Positions 23,293-32,551 of a stretch of DNA of 64,000 nt are shown one piece after another. Origin of the DNA: Mycobacterium sp. OAS707 (lineage in GTDB: Bacteria > Actinomycetota > Actinomycetes > Mycobacteriales > Mycobacteriaceae). A program made the position numbers and the translations under genes. Under the pieces are notes generated by a model. That model did not search any database. It was not told the origin of the DNA and saw only the letters and a program-made list of their open reading frames with translations. Location: the NCBI RefSeq assembly GCF_014873705.1, contig NZ_JADBDS010000006.1, positions 62,001-126,000 on the forward strand, read 5' to 3'. Positions within the stretch are counted from its first letter, which is position 1, and every line of letters starts with the position of its first letter.

Positions 23293-24915
23293 CTAGGCGC
23301 CGGATTTGGGCGAGCTGTGAGTCGACTGTGGATCACCAGGAAAGCGCACGACGAACTCGGTCTTGCCGGGCACGCTGTGCACCCCGATGGTGCCGCTGTG
23401 GGCCCGCACCACTGCGGCGACGATCGCCAGTCCGAGGCCGGTGCTGCCGCCACGCCGCGACCGCGACGAATCGCCGCGGGCGAAGCGCTCGAATATCTCG
23501 GGCTGCAGCCACGGCGGAATGCCAGGACCGTCGTCGGCGACCGTGAGCGCGGCGCCGCCGGAATCGTCGATGGACAGCGATGTCGTGACGGTGGTGCCTG
23601 CAGGCGTATGCGTCCTGGCGTTCGCGAGCAGATTGGCGAGCACTTGGTGCAGCCGGGCTTCGTCGCCGGTGACGACAACGGGCTCGTCGGGCAGATCCAG
23701 CGACCACTGATGGTCGGGTCCGGCGATATGGGCGTCGCTGACCGCGTCGACGACGAGTCGGGACAAGTCGACCTGCTCGCGCTCCAACGGCCGTCCGGTG
23801 TCCAGCCGAGCCAACAGCAGCATGTCCTCGACGAGTTGCGTCATGCGCTCGGTTTCGGATTCGACGCGGCTCATCGCATGCGCGACGTCGTCGGGCAGGT
23901 CATCCCTTTTGCGTTGCGCCAGTTCGGTATAGCCGCGAATCGCGGCCAGCGGCGTACGCAGTTCGTGACTGGCGTCGGCGACGAACTGACGCACGCGCGT
24001 TTCGCTGGCGTGGCGGGCAGACAGCGCACCGGCGATACGATCCAACATCCGGTTCAGCGCCGAGCCGAGCTGTCCGATCTCGGTGTCCGCGCTGAGGGGA
24101 TCGACCTTGACGATCGGCGTCGGCAGTCGCACCTCGCCGCGGTCGAGTTCAAGGTCGGCCACCTGCCGGGCAGCCTCGGAAACCCTTGACAGCGGCGCAA
24201 GTTGGCGACGGATGATGATGATGCCCGCGGTGGTGCCGCCGACAAGTGCTACCGCGCCGACTACGCCGAAGATGACCATCACCGTCAACAAGGTGTCGTC
24301 GACGTCCGAGGTGGGCAACCCCGTCACGATCGTCTCGCCGGGACCGCGGGCGTGCATAGCGACGACGCGGTAGCGGCCAAGGCCGTCGAGCCTCATCGTG
24401 ATCGGTTTGTCGTTCGGCAGCACAGTGGCGAGTTGTTTGGCTGCGGTGCTGCTGATTTCGGACTGTGTGCCGTCTGCGTTGATGATGCCCGCATCGACAG
24501 GGGCGCCGCGGCTCACCACCGCCCCGACCGTGCGGGCCGCTTGGCCCGGGGCGTTGAGGAAGTAGGGGCCAGGCCCGAAGTCGTTACGAATGATGATGCG
24601 CCGCGTGAAGTCTGGCGGCGGGAAGCCAGGCACCTGCTCCATGCCGGGCGGTCCCGGTGGCCCTGGTCGTCCGGGCGGCCCCATCGGAGGCCCGAACTCG
24701 AACAGCCCGACCGAACGGTGACCGGTTTCGGCCAGCCGGTCGTCGAGTTGATTCATCAAAAAGCGTTGCAGCGCAAGCTCGGTGCCCACCCCGATCGCCG
24801 CGCACACCAAGGCCAGCAGGACGATCTGAGAGGCGAGCAGCCTGGCCCGCAGCGACCAACTGCGCGGCGAGCGGAAGCGGCCGCGCCGGACCTCAGCGGG
24901 GGGGCTTGAGGACAT
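23293..24915 (-). CDS. HAMP-containing sensor histidine kinase
   Basis: A 540-residue classical kinase: first transmembrane helix at about 25-48, a roughly 150-residue extracytoplasmic region with a Pro/Gly-rich stretch (PPMGPPGRPGPPGPPG), and a second helix at about 185-210. HAMP follows, then HisKA with DASHELRTPLAAIRGYTELAQ (phospho-His) and HATPase with N, G1 and G2 boxes (HQVLANLLANARTHTP, VADDGPGIPP, RRGGSTGLGLAIV). Its start overlaps the response regulator by 23 bp. Sequence flavour is like the mycobacterial TcrY/TrcS group. Location ahead of three glycosyltransferase genes suggests control of envelope glycosylation. Confidence 0.92.
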   Translation of the reverse strand: MSSSPPAEVRRGRFRSPRSWSLRARLLASQIVLLALVCAAIGVGTELALQRFLMNQLDDRLAETGHRSVGLFEFGPPMGPPGRPGPPGPPGMEQVPGFPPPDFTRRIIIRNDFGPGPYFLNAPGQAARTVGAVVSRGAPVDAGIINADGTQSEISSTAAKQLATVLPNDKPITMRLDGLGRYRVVAMHARGPGETIVTGLPTSDVDDTLLTVMVIFGVVGAVALVGGTTAGIIIIRRQLAPLSRVSEAARQVADLELDRGEVRLPTPIVKVDPLSADTEIGQLGSALNRMLDRIAGALSARHASETRVRQFVADASHELRTPLAAIRGYTELAQRKRDDLPDDVAHAMSRVESETERMTQLVEDMLLLARLDTGRPLEREQVDLSRLVVDAVSDAHIAGPDHQWSLDLPDEPVVVTGDEARLHQVLANLLANARTHTPAGTTVTTSLSIDDSGGAALTVADDGPGIPPWLQPEIFERFARGDSSRSRRGGSTGLGLAIVAAVVRAHSGTIGVHSVPGKTEFVVRFPGDPQSTHSSPKSGA

Positions 24916-25675
24916 AACCCGCGCCGCGCAAGGTGTGGATCATCGGCTCACGCCCGTTGTCGATCTTCTTGCGCAGATACGACACGTAAAGCTCGACGAT
25001 GTTGGACCGACCACCGAAGTCATAACTCCACACTCGGTCCAGTATTTGCGCTTTGCTGAGCACGCGTTTGGCGTTGCGCATCATGAATCGCAACAGCTCG
25101 AACTCGGTCGCGGTCAGTGAGATCAGCTCGCCGCCGCGGGTGACTTCGTGGCTGTCCTCGTCGAGGACCAGATCGCCGACGATCACCTTGGCGCCCCCCG
25201 TCTCGCTCGTCACGCCGGTGCGCCGCAGCAGCGCGCGCAGCCGCAGCACCACCTCTTCGAGGCTGAACGGTTTGGTGACGTAATCGTCGCCGCCTGCGGT
25301 CAAACCGGCGATGCGGTCCTCGACCGAGTCTTTCGCGGTCAACAGGAGCAATGGCAGGCCGGGAATCTGCTCACGCAGCTTGTGCAGCACGTCGAGCCCG
25401 CTCATGTCCGGCAGCATCACGTCGAGCACCACCACATCGGGCGGCGTCTCCCTCGCCGACGCGATCGCCGAGGCGCCGTCGCCCGCCGTCGCGATCTCCC
25501 ATCCCTCGTACCGCAGGGCCATCGACACGAGTTCGGCGAGCACCGGCTCGTCATCGACGACCAGCACGTGGATCGGCTTGCCGTCCGCACGCCGCATCAC
25601 CACGCGCGCGGGTTCGGTCTCGTTCACGCTGAAAGCGCTGGGAGTGGACACGCGCCCATTATTCGTCGCGGCCAT
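24893..25675 (-). CDS. OmpR/PhoB-family response regulator
   Basis: A 260-residue regulator with a roughly 35-residue N-terminal extension, then a receiver (VLVVDDEPVLAELV, phospho-Asp in DVVVLDVMLPDMSG, LTAKD, GGDDYVTKPFSLEE). It ends with a winged-helix domain (SLTATEFELLRFMM, then YVSYLRKKIDNGREPMIHTLRGAGYVLKPPR). It resembles mycobacterial TcrX/TrcR-type regulators; the exact ortholog is not decided. First gene of the kinase-glycosyltransferase unit. ATG at 25675 is the longest plausible start; a GTG at 25651 is equally possible. Divergent from the membrane protein at 25784. Confidence 0.9.
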   Translation of the reverse strand: MAATNNGRVSTPSAFSVNETEPARVVMRRADGKPIHVLVVDDEPVLAELVSMALRYEGWEIATAGDGASAIASARETPPDVVVLDVMLPDMSGLDVLHKLREQIPGLPLLLLTAKDSVEDRIAGLTAGGDDYVTKPFSLEEVVLRLRALLRRTGVTSETGGAKVIVGDLVLDEDSHEVTRGGELISLTATEFELLRFMMRNAKRVLSKAQILDRVWSYDFGGRSNIVELYVSYLRKKIDNGREPMIHTLRGAGYVLKPPR

Positions 25676-25783
25676 AGGTCTCGACTGTGCCTTGTCTATG
25701 TGTCGGCTGTGAAGGCGTCCAGGTATACGAGATTTCGGCAACACGCACAGCGGACTCACATGAACGGCTTGCACTCTGGTCAC

Positions 25784-26299
25784 ATGAGCACCCCTCAAAT
25801 CGCCGAGCATCGGGCGTGGGGCTGGCGCGGGAGCGTTGGCGCCATCGCGGTCGCAGCGGTCATCGCCGCAGTCGGCGGGGCCGCCATCTACGCCGCGACC
25901 GAGGGCACGTCCCACCCGTTCGGCGCCTCCCACCAGCCAGGACCGCAGATCGGAATGCACGGCGCGATGGGCGCACCGGGCCAGAGTGACAGCGCACCGC
26001 ACTCACTGCACGCGGAATCCGTCGTGGCCGACGGCAACGGCGGTTACCGCACCGAACTGACACAGACCGGCACGGTCACCGCGGCCTCGCCCACCTCAAT
26101 CACAGTGCGCAGCGCTGACGGCTACACACAGAGCTACGTCATTCCCGCCGCGGCGCGCAATGCCGGCGCACCGCTCGCCGTTGACGCCCAGGTGGCCGTG
26201 CGCGCCACCCGCAACGCTCAGACGGCGATCGTCACCAGCATCGGCAATCCGCCACCGGATCTCGGCGGATCCGGGTCGGCGCCGACTCACCGGAACTGA
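25784..26299 (+). CDS. Membrane-anchored extracytoplasmic protein of unknown function
   Basis: A 171-residue protein with one transmembrane helix at about 17-38 (GAIAVAAVIAAVGGAAIYAA). A His/Gly/Pro-rich linker follows, then a small beta-rich domain (GTVTAASPTSITVRSADGYTQSYVIP, VDAQVAVRATRNAQTAIVTSIG) resembling DUF5666-like OB/beta domains. ATG at 25784 gives a typical short cytoplasmic tail; an in-frame ATG at 25760 is possible. It is divergent from the response regulator and may be part of the same regulon. Confidence 0.7.
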   Translation: MSTPQIAEHRAWGWRGSVGAIAVAAVIAAVGGAAIYAATEGTSHPFGASHQPGPQIGMHGAMGAPGQSDSAPHSLHAESVVADGNGGYRTELTQTGTVTAASPTSITVRSADGYTQSYVIPAAARNAGAPLAVDAQVAVRATRNAQTAIVTSIGNPPPDLGGSGSAPTHRN

Positions 26300-26304
26300 C
26301 GCCG

Positions 26305-26535
26305 CTACGGGGTGGCGAACCCGGACGGCGTCGTCGCGGTCACCGGTGGTGTCGCGACGCTGGTTTCCACGGTCGTGGGGGCCGTCGTCGACGTGGTCGT
26401 TCCGCCGAGCGTGATCTCTGGGCCCTCGCTGATGTTTCCCGGTGCGCCGCTGACCACGACGGTGAACGCGCCCATCCCAACAAGGGCGCAGGCACCGATA
26501 CCGGCCGCGACGAGTTTGAGCTGACTCGGATTCAC
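26305..26535 (-). CDS. Small single-pass membrane/secreted protein
   Basis: About 76 residues: an N-terminal hydrophobic helix (LKLVAAGIGACALVGMGAF) followed by a Thr/Pro-rich tail (TTTSTTAPTTVETSVATPP). GTG at 26535 is preferred because GGAG lies about 9 bp upstream; an ATG at 26550 would add five residues. It looks paralogous to the product at 26647 (same helix, Thr/Pro tail and length). Stop lies 5 bp from the convergent gene at 25784. Function unknown. Confidence 0.6.
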   Translation of the reverse strand: MNPSQLKLVAAGIGACALVGMGAFTVVVSGAPGNISEGPEITLGGTTTSTTAPTTVETSVATPPVTATTPSGFATP

Positions 26536-26646
26536 CTCTGACCACTCCATTCGGTCTCTGGCCTCGAACAGTTCATGAGGGGTCGACCAGCGACCCCTCC
26601 GCTGTTTCGGGTAACCGAACGGACCGTGGGTGAAACGTCAGAGGCG

Positions 26647-26886
26647 CTAGGAGCCGGCGCCGCCGAATGGGGTCGCCTTGACCAGTGGCACCGCGATCGT
26701 GGTTTCCGGGGCGGCCGGCGGCGTTTCCTGGGTGCTGGTCGCGCCGACCGTCATACCCGAGCTGGTGATCGTCACCGGCGCCGCCTGCTGGCTGATCGCC
26801 ATGCTCAGCGCCCCCGCCGCCACTATGGCGCTGCCGCCGATGACGGCCGCCAGCATCTTTGCGTTGGTTTGCCTGGTTGGTTGCAT
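26647..26886 (-). CDS. Small single-pass membrane/secreted protein, paralog of the 26305 product
   Basis: A 79-residue protein: MQPTRQTNAKMLAAVIGGSA, a hydrophobic helix to about residue 30, then a polar Thr/Pro-rich tail ending TPFGGAGS. An upstream GGAGC ribosome site at 26897-26893 supports the ATG at 26886. The neighbour at 26305 shares its layout and several positions, consistent with tandem duplication. The 247-bp gap beyond it to oppB should carry both its promoter and that of the opp operon. Confidence 0.6.
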   Translation of the reverse strand: MQPTRQTNAKMLAAVIGGSAIVAAGALSMAISQQAAPVTITSSGMTVGATSTQETPPAAPETTIAVPLVKATPFGGAGS

Positions 26887-27133
26887 GGTGTTCGCTCCTC
26901 TATGACTGTGAGCCGGGCCGTCGCCTCAGCGCGACGAACCGGCAAACGTGCAGGTCGGAGCCAGTGAATGCGAAAATCCTGTGAAGGCACTGGATCGAGC
27001 GTGCGAACTACCTACATGCGCGCTGTCACTGTTTCCACAGTCAAAGAGTCGGGCGCGCGGGGCGCTTGCCGGTGGTTATTCAGGAACCATCTCTTACCCT
27101 GTGCGTCATGCACGCCGCCCGTGGATGTCGCCC

Positions 27134-28111
27134 ATGACGCGATTTCTCCTGCGGCGACTGCTGAACTACATCGTGCTGCTGGCGGTGGCCTCGTTCCTTA
27201 CCTTCTCGCTGGCTTCGCTGACGTTTCGACCGTTGGACAGCCTCCTGCAGCGGAGTCCGCGGCCGCCGCAAGCAGTCATCGACGCGAAGGCCGCAGAGCT
27301 GAACCTCGACAAGCCGATACCGCTGCGCTACGGCCATTGGGTGGCAGGCGTTGTGCACGGTGATTTCGGCACCACCATCGGCGGACAGCCGGTTTCGGAT
27401 GAACTGGGGCGACGCATCGGCGTCAGTCTGCGTCTGCTCGTGATCGGCTCGGTCGTTGGCACCGTGATCGGCGTTGTGGTCGGCGCGTGGGGGGCCGTCC
27501 GGCAATACCGGCTGTCGGATCGGGTGATCACCGTGTTGTCGCTGTTGGTGATCAGTGCCCCAACGTTCGTCATCGCTAATCTGCTCATTCTTGTTGCGCT
27601 GCAAGTCAATTCGCTGCTAGGCATCCAGCTGTTCGAATATACGGGTGAGACGTCGCCGGACGCGATCGGGGGGACGTGGAACCAATTCGTCGATCGGGTA
27701 CAGCATCTAGTGCTGCCGACGTTCACCTTGGCCTTGGGGGCGATCGCCGGTTACAGCCGGTATCAACGCAACGCGATGCTGGATGTGCTCGGCCAGGACT
27801 TCATCCGCACCGCCCGCGCCAAGGGGCTGACCCGGCGCCGCGCACTGTTCAAACACGGCCTACGCACGGCACTGATTCCCATGGCGACACTGTTCGCCTA
27901 CAGCGTCGCCGGGTTGTTCACCGGCGCACTGTTCGTCGAGACGATCTTCGGCTGGCACGGTATGGGTGAATGGGCGGTACAAGGCATCTCGACGCAGGAC
28001 ACCAATATCGTCGTCGCCATCACCTTCTTTTCGGGCGCCCTGATCCTGATCGCAGGGCTGTTGTCCGATGTCATTTACGCGGCGCTCGATCCGAGAGTCA
28101 GGGTGACGTGA
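27134..28111 (+). CDS. oppB: Oligopeptide ABC transporter permease OppB
   Basis: A 325-residue inner-membrane permease with six predicted helices. It begins MTRFLLRRLLNYIVLLAVASFL, has the large extracytoplasmic first loop (PRPPQAVIDAKAAELNLDKP...) and the EAA motif near DFIRTARAKGLTRRRALFKHGLRTALIP. Pairs with OppC at 28108 to form the channel for peptide uptake. First gene of oppBCDA; this gene order is that recalled for M. tuberculosis Rv1283c-Rv1280c, beside canA as here. An ATG three codons upstream (27125) is an alternative start. The next gene overlaps by 4 bp. Confidence 0.9.
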   Translation: MTRFLLRRLLNYIVLLAVASFLTFSLASLTFRPLDSLLQRSPRPPQAVIDAKAAELNLDKPIPLRYGHWVAGVVHGDFGTTIGGQPVSDELGRRIGVSLRLLVIGSVVGTVIGVVVGAWGAVRQYRLSDRVITVLSLLVISAPTFVIANLLILVALQVNSLLGIQLFEYTGETSPDAIGGTWNQFVDRVQHLVLPTFTLALGAIAGYSRYQRNAMLDVLGQDFIRTARAKGLTRRRALFKHGLRTALIPMATLFAYSVAGLFTGALFVETIFGWHGMGEWAVQGISTQDTNIVVAITFFSGALILIAGLLSDVIYAALDPRVRVT

Positions 28112-29037
28112 CCGAACCAGTGACCACCGAGACCGCGACCACCGCCAAATCCGGAGTGGACGTGGCCCGGTTCACGTCGCGACGCACACTGGTGTGGCGC
28201 CGATTTCTGCGCAACAAGCCTGCGGTGGTCTCGCTCGTGCTTCTGGTCGTGCTGTTCATTGCCTGCTACGCCCTACCGTCGGTGTTGCCTTACCGCTACA
28301 CCGACATGGATTTCACCGCTTTACAGCAGCCGCCGACGCCTGAGCATTGGTTCGGCACAAATTCATCCGGCCAGGACCTGCTGTCCCAAACCCTGCGCGG
28401 TATGCAGAAATCCATGTTGATAGGGGTCTGCGTAGCCTTCATCTCCTCGCTCATCGCTGCGACCGTGGGCTCGATAGCCGGATACTTCGGGGGCTGGCGC
28501 GATCGCACACTGATGTGGATCGTCGACCTGTTGTTGGTGGTCCCGAGCTTCTATGTGATCGCGATCATCACACCGCGCACCAAGCAAGCCGGGACCGTGC
28601 TTTGGTTGATCCTCCTGCTGTCCGTGTTCGGCTGGATGATCAGCTCCCGGGTGGTACGCGGCATGACGATGAGTCTGCGCGAGCGCGAATTCGTCTCTGC
28701 TGCACGTTATATGGGAGTCAGCAACACGCGAATCATCGCTCGCCACATCGTGCCCAACGTAGCGTCATTTCTGATTATCGACACCGCACTGAACGTCGGC
28801 CTCGCGATCTTGGCCGAAACCGGGTTGAGCTTCCTGGGTTTCGGCGTTCAGGCGCCGGACGTATCGCTGGGCACGCTGATTGACGACGGTAGAACGTCTG
28901 TTACGACATTCCCGTGGGTGTTTCTGTTCCCCGCGGGTGTGCTGGTGCTGATCATCTTCTGCGCCAATCTCGTCGGAGACGGCCTGCGCGACGCGCTGGA
29001 TCCGAGTGCTCAACCGCTGCGGAGGCTTCGCAAATGA
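28108..29037 (+). CDS. oppC: Oligopeptide ABC transporter permease OppC
   Basis: A 309-residue permease. The DppC/OppC N-terminal segment (LVWRRFLRNKPAVVSLVLLVVLFIACYALP) precedes HWFGTNSSGQDLLSQTLRGMQKSMLIG. The EAA loop is REFVSAARYMGVSNTRIIARHIVPN and the last block is LSFLGFGVQAPDVSLGTLIDDGR. GTG at 28108 overlaps the oppB stop (GTGA), and the oppD ATG overlaps this stop, so the operon is tightly coupled. It forms the membrane channel with OppB. Confidence 0.9.
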   Translation: MTEPVTTETATTAKSGVDVARFTSRRTLVWRRFLRNKPAVVSLVLLVVLFIACYALPSVLPYRYTDMDFTALQQPPTPEHWFGTNSSGQDLLSQTLRGMQKSMLIGVCVAFISSLIAATVGSIAGYFGGWRDRTLMWIVDLLLVVPSFYVIAIITPRTKQAGTVLWLILLLSVFGWMISSRVVRGMTMSLREREFVSAARYMGVSNTRIIARHIVPNVASFLIIDTALNVGLAILAETGLSFLGFGVQAPDVSLGTLIDDGRTSVTTFPWVFLFPAGVLVLIIFCANLVGDGLRDALDPSAQPLRRLRK

Positions 29038-30869
29038 GCCTGCTGCAGGTGACCGATCTCACCGTTGCCTTCTCAACAGACACCGAGCGGGTAAATGCGG
29101 TGCGCGGCATGACCTTCGAAATGGCGGAACGAGAGGTTGTCGCACTCGTCGGCGAATCCGGTTCGGGCAAGTCGGCGACAGCGATGTCGATCGTCGGGCT
29201 GTTGCCGGAGTACGCGGAGGTATCCGGATCGATCCGGCTGCACGGCGACGAACTGCTCGGGCGATCAGACAGCCAGATGTCGCAAATCCGTGGCAAGGTC
29301 ATCGGCACGGTGTTTCAGGATCCGATGTCGGCGCTGACCCCCGTGTACACGGTGGGCGATCAGATCGCCGAGGCGCTGGAGATTCACAACCGCGGTATCG
29401 GCAAGCAAGCCGCCAGGACCAGGGCCATCGAACTGCTCGAGCTGGTCGGCATCGCCCAGCCCGAGCGACGCGCGCGCGCCTTTCCACACGAGCTGTCCGG
29501 CGGTGAGCGACAGCGGGTGGTGATCGCCATCGCCATCGCCAACGATCCTGACCTGCTCATCTGCGACGAGCCGACGACAGCTTTGGACGTGACCGTGCAG
29601 GCGCAGATATTGGAGGTGCTCAAGACCGCGCGCGACGTCACCGGCGCGGGCGTGCTGATCATCACCCACGACCTCGGTGTGGTCGCCGAATTCGCCGACC
29701 GTGCATTGGTCATGTACGCCGGTCGCGCGGTAGAGACTGCAGAAGTCGACGCGTTGTATGCCGACTGCCGAATGCCTTATACCGCAGGGTTGCTCGGTTC
29801 GGTGCCGCGGCTGGACTCCCCGCAAGGGGCGCGGCTGGTGCCGATCCCCGGCGCGCCACCCTCGATGGCGGCCCTGCCGCCGGGTTGCTCGTTCGCGCCG
29901 CGTTGTCCGCTTGCCATCAGCGACTGTCGCGCGGCGGAACCGGAACTTCTGCAGATCAGTCCCGGGCATCGCGCGGCATGCATCCGCACCCAACTCGTCG
30001 CCGGCCGAAGCGCGGCCGAAATCTATGGCGTGCCGACGGAGCCACTGGCCACCGAGAAGGAAGACGACGTTCCCGTCGTGCTGCGAGTGCGCGACCTTGT
30101 GAAGACCTACAAGCTGACCAAGGGCGTGGTGCTGCGCCGCCAGATCGGCGAGGTGCGCGCGGTCGACGGGGTCAGTTTCGAGCTGCCCCAAGGCCAGACG
30201 CTCGGCATTGTCGGCGAATCCGGGTCGGGCAAGTCGACGACACTGCACGAGATCCTGGAACTGACGGCGCCGCAGTCAGGTTCGATAGAGGTCCTCGGCT
30301 CCGACGTCGCCACGCTCGACCGGCGTGCCCGGCGTGCCCTGCGCGGCGATCTGCAGGTGGTGTTCCAGGACCCGGTCGCGTCGCTGGATCCGCGGCTTCC
30401 TGTGTTCGATGTTCTCGCAGAGCCATTGCAGGCCAATGGTTTCGACAAGCGCCGAACCGGCGAGCGGGTTGCCGAACTACTGGGAATAGTTGGGCTGCGA
30501 CGCGAGGACGCCAGCCGATATCCGGCCGAGTTCTCCGGTGGACAGAAGCAGCGTATAGGGATCGCACGGGCACTGGCGCTGCAGCCGAAGATCCTGGCGC
30601 TCGACGAACCCGTTTCGGCGCTGGACGTGTCGATCCAGGCAGGCATCATCAACCTGCTGCTGGAACTGCAGGACCGGTTCGGCCTGTCGTACCTGTTCGT
30701 GTCGCACGATCTTTCCGTCGTCAAACATTTGGCCCACCGTGTCGCGGTCATGTACAAGGGCAAGATCGTCGAACAAGGCGACGGCGACCAGGTGCTCGCC
30801 AATCCGCAGCACGATTACACCCGCCGATTGCTCGCCGCAGTACCGCAACCAAAACCGAATCGCAGGTAA
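29034..30869 (+). CDS. oppD: Oligopeptide ABC transporter, fused double ATPase OppD
   Basis: A 611-residue protein with two complete ATP-binding cassettes, equal to OppD and OppF joined. NBD1: GESGSGKSA (Walker A), LSGGERQRV (signature), LLICDEPTTALD (Walker B), then the Cys-rich oligopeptide-ABC C-terminal region PPGCSFAPRCPLAISDC. NBD2 from about 350: GESGSGKST, FSGGQKQRI, ILALDEPVSALD. The fused form is usual in mycobacteria. ATG at 29034 overlaps the oppC stop by 4 bp. It powers peptide import through OppBC. Confidence 0.93.
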   Translation: MSLLQVTDLTVAFSTDTERVNAVRGMTFEMAEREVVALVGESGSGKSATAMSIVGLLPEYAEVSGSIRLHGDELLGRSDSQMSQIRGKVIGTVFQDPMSALTPVYTVGDQIAEALEIHNRGIGKQAARTRAIELLELVGIAQPERRARAFPHELSGGERQRVVIAIAIANDPDLLICDEPTTALDVTVQAQILEVLKTARDVTGAGVLIITHDLGVVAEFADRALVMYAGRAVETAEVDALYADCRMPYTAGLLGSVPRLDSPQGARLVPIPGAPPSMAALPPGCSFAPRCPLAISDCRAAEPELLQISPGHRAACIRTQLVAGRSAAEIYGVPTEPLATEKEDDVPVVLRVRDLVKTYKLTKGVVLRRQIGEVRAVDGVSFELPQGQTLGIVGESGSGKSTTLHEILELTAPQSGSIEVLGSDVATLDRRARRALRGDLQVVFQDPVASLDPRLPVFDVLAEPLQANGFDKRRTGERVAELLGIVGLRREDASRYPAEFSGGQKQRIGIARALALQPKILALDEPVSALDVSIQAGIINLLLELQDRFGLSYLFVSHDLSVVKHLAHRVAVMYKGKIVEQGDGDQVLANPQHDYTRRLLAAVPQPKPNRR

Positions 30870-30880
30870 CGTCTGTCGCC

Positions 30881-32551
30881 ATGAAGATCCGACGCTTCGC
30901 CGCGGTTGTCCTCGCCGCCGGTTTGACTCTCACCGGATGCTCCGGCACAAAGCACGAGACGCCGTCGGCAGGCGGATCCGCGGAGGTCGGGACGACCAAT
31001 GACATCAACCCGCAGCCGGTATCAGCCCTGAAACAGGGCGGCAACCTGCGGTTGGCGCTGACCGAATTTCCGGCCAACTTCAACCAGCTGCACATCGACG
31101 GGAACACCGCCGACGTCGGCGCGCTCGCGCGGGCGACATTGCCGCGGGCGTTCCGGATCGCGCCGGACGGCTCGCTGACCGTGAACACCGACTACTTCAC
31201 CGACATCAAGCTCACCAGCACCAATCCCCAGGTCGTTACGTACACCATCAATCCCAAGGCGGTTTGGACCGATGGGACGCCGATCACGTGGGAGGACATC
31301 GCCTCCAACATTGAAGCCACCAACGGCAAGGACAAGCGGTTCGCGATCGCGAGTTCGTCGGGCAGCGACCGCGTCGCATCGGTGACTCGCGGGGTCGACG
31401 ACCGTCAGGCCATCATGACGTACGCCAAGCCGTACGCCGAGTGGCGCGGCATGTTCTCCGGCAATACGCCGCTTCAGCCCAAGAGCACAGTCGCAACGCC
31501 TGAAGCATTCAACAAGGGCGAGCTCAACGGGCCAGGGCCATCCGCAGGACCATTCATGGTCTCGTCTGTTGACCGTTCCGCCCAACGAATCACGTTGACC
31601 CGCAATCCAAAATGGTGGGGAACACCGCCGCTGCTCGATAGCATCACGTACCTGGTGCTCGACGATGCTGCTCGCATCCCCGCGCTGCAGAACAACACCA
31701 TCGACGCAACCGGGCTTGCCTCACTTGACGAGTTGACCATCGCTCGGCGCACGGACGGCGTCGCGATCCGACGCGCGCCCGGGCTGAGTTGGTATCACTT
31801 CACCTTCAATGGCGCCCCCGGATCCATCCTGTCGGACAAGGCGCTGCGACTCGCCATCGCCAAGGGCATCGACCGGCAGACAATCGCCGACGTGTCGCAG
31901 CGCGGACTCTCAGACAAGCCTGCAGCGCTGAACAACCACATATACGTCGCGGGCCAAAAGGGCTATCAGGACAACAGCGCGGTGGTCGCGTTCGATCCCG
32001 AGAAGGCCAAGCAGGAACTGGATGCGCTGGGGTGGCGGATGAACGGCCAGTTCCGCGAGAAGGACGGTCGACAACTTGCGATTCGTGACGTGTTCTACGA
32101 CGCCCAGACCACCAAGCAGATTGCCCAGATCGCCCAAAACAGCCTCGCGCAAATCGGCGTCAAACTCGAACTGGTCACCGCGCGAGGTGGCACATTGTTC
32201 ACCGATTTCGTCACTGTGGGCAATTTCGATATCGCTCAGTTCGCTTGGGGCGCAGATGCATTCGCTCTCTGCTGCCTGACGCAGATCTACACCACCGGTG
32301 CCGACAGCAATTTCGGCAAGATCAGCAGCCCGGAAATAGACGCCAAGGCCGAGCAGACGCTCGACGAACTCGATCCCGACAAGGCCCGCGCGCTTGCCAA
32401 TGAATTGGACAAGCTGATCTGGGCGGAGGGCTTCAGCCTGCCCTTGTTTCAGAACACCGGAAACGTCGCTGTGCGAAATACTTTGGCTAACTTCGGCGCA
32501 TTCGGTATGGGTGATGCTGACTACACCAAGATCGGCTTCATGAAGCAGTAA
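30881..32551 (+). CDS. oppA: Oligopeptide-binding lipoprotein OppA
   Basis: A 556-residue SBP_bac_5 protein. The signal peptide ends in lipobox LTLTGC (Cys20). Family blocks are YTINPKAVWTDGTPITWEDIASNIE, ITLTRNPKWWGTPPLLDSITY, LSDKALRLAIAKGIDRQTIAD and AFDPEKAKQELDALGW. Anchored outside the membrane, it would hand peptides to OppBC. Starts 11 bp after the oppD stop and closes the operon. The 3' end overlaps the convergent hydrolase by 14 bp. Confidence 0.92.
   Translation: MKIRRFAAVVLAAGLTLTGCSGTKHETPSAGGSAEVGTTNDINPQPVSALKQGGNLRLALTEFPANFNQLHIDGNTADVGALARATLPRAFRIAPDGSLTVNTDYFTDIKLTSTNPQVVTYTINPKAVWTDGTPITWEDIASNIEATNGKDKRFAIASSSGSDRVASVTRGVDDRQAIMTYAKPYAEWRGMFSGNTPLQPKSTVATPEAFNKGELNGPGPSAGPFMVSSVDRSAQRITLTRNPKWWGTPPLLDSITYLVLDDAARIPALQNNTIDATGLASLDELTIARRTDGVAIRRAPGLSWYHFTFNGAPGSILSDKALRLAIAKGIDRQTIADVSQRGLSDKPAALNNHIYVAGQKGYQDNSAVVAFDPEKAKQELDALGWRMNGQFREKDGRQLAIRDVFYDAQTTKQIAQIAQNSLAQIGVKLELVTARGGTLFTDFVTVGNFDIAQFAWGADAFALCCLTQIYTTGADSNFGKISSPEIDAKAEQTLDELDPDKARALANELDKLIWAEGFSLPLFQNTGNVAVRNTLANFGAFGMGDADYTKIGFMKQ

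Noticed and set aside
24650..24690. Collagen-like domain from the PPG repeats in the kinase sensor region
   Set aside because: Only a few Pro-Gly units occur. It reads as a short flexible loop rather than a triple-helix domain.
29885..30880. Upstream extension of oppA inside oppD
   Set aside because: The region encodes the second OppD ATPase domain in another frame. A lipoprotein signal peptide begins at 30881.
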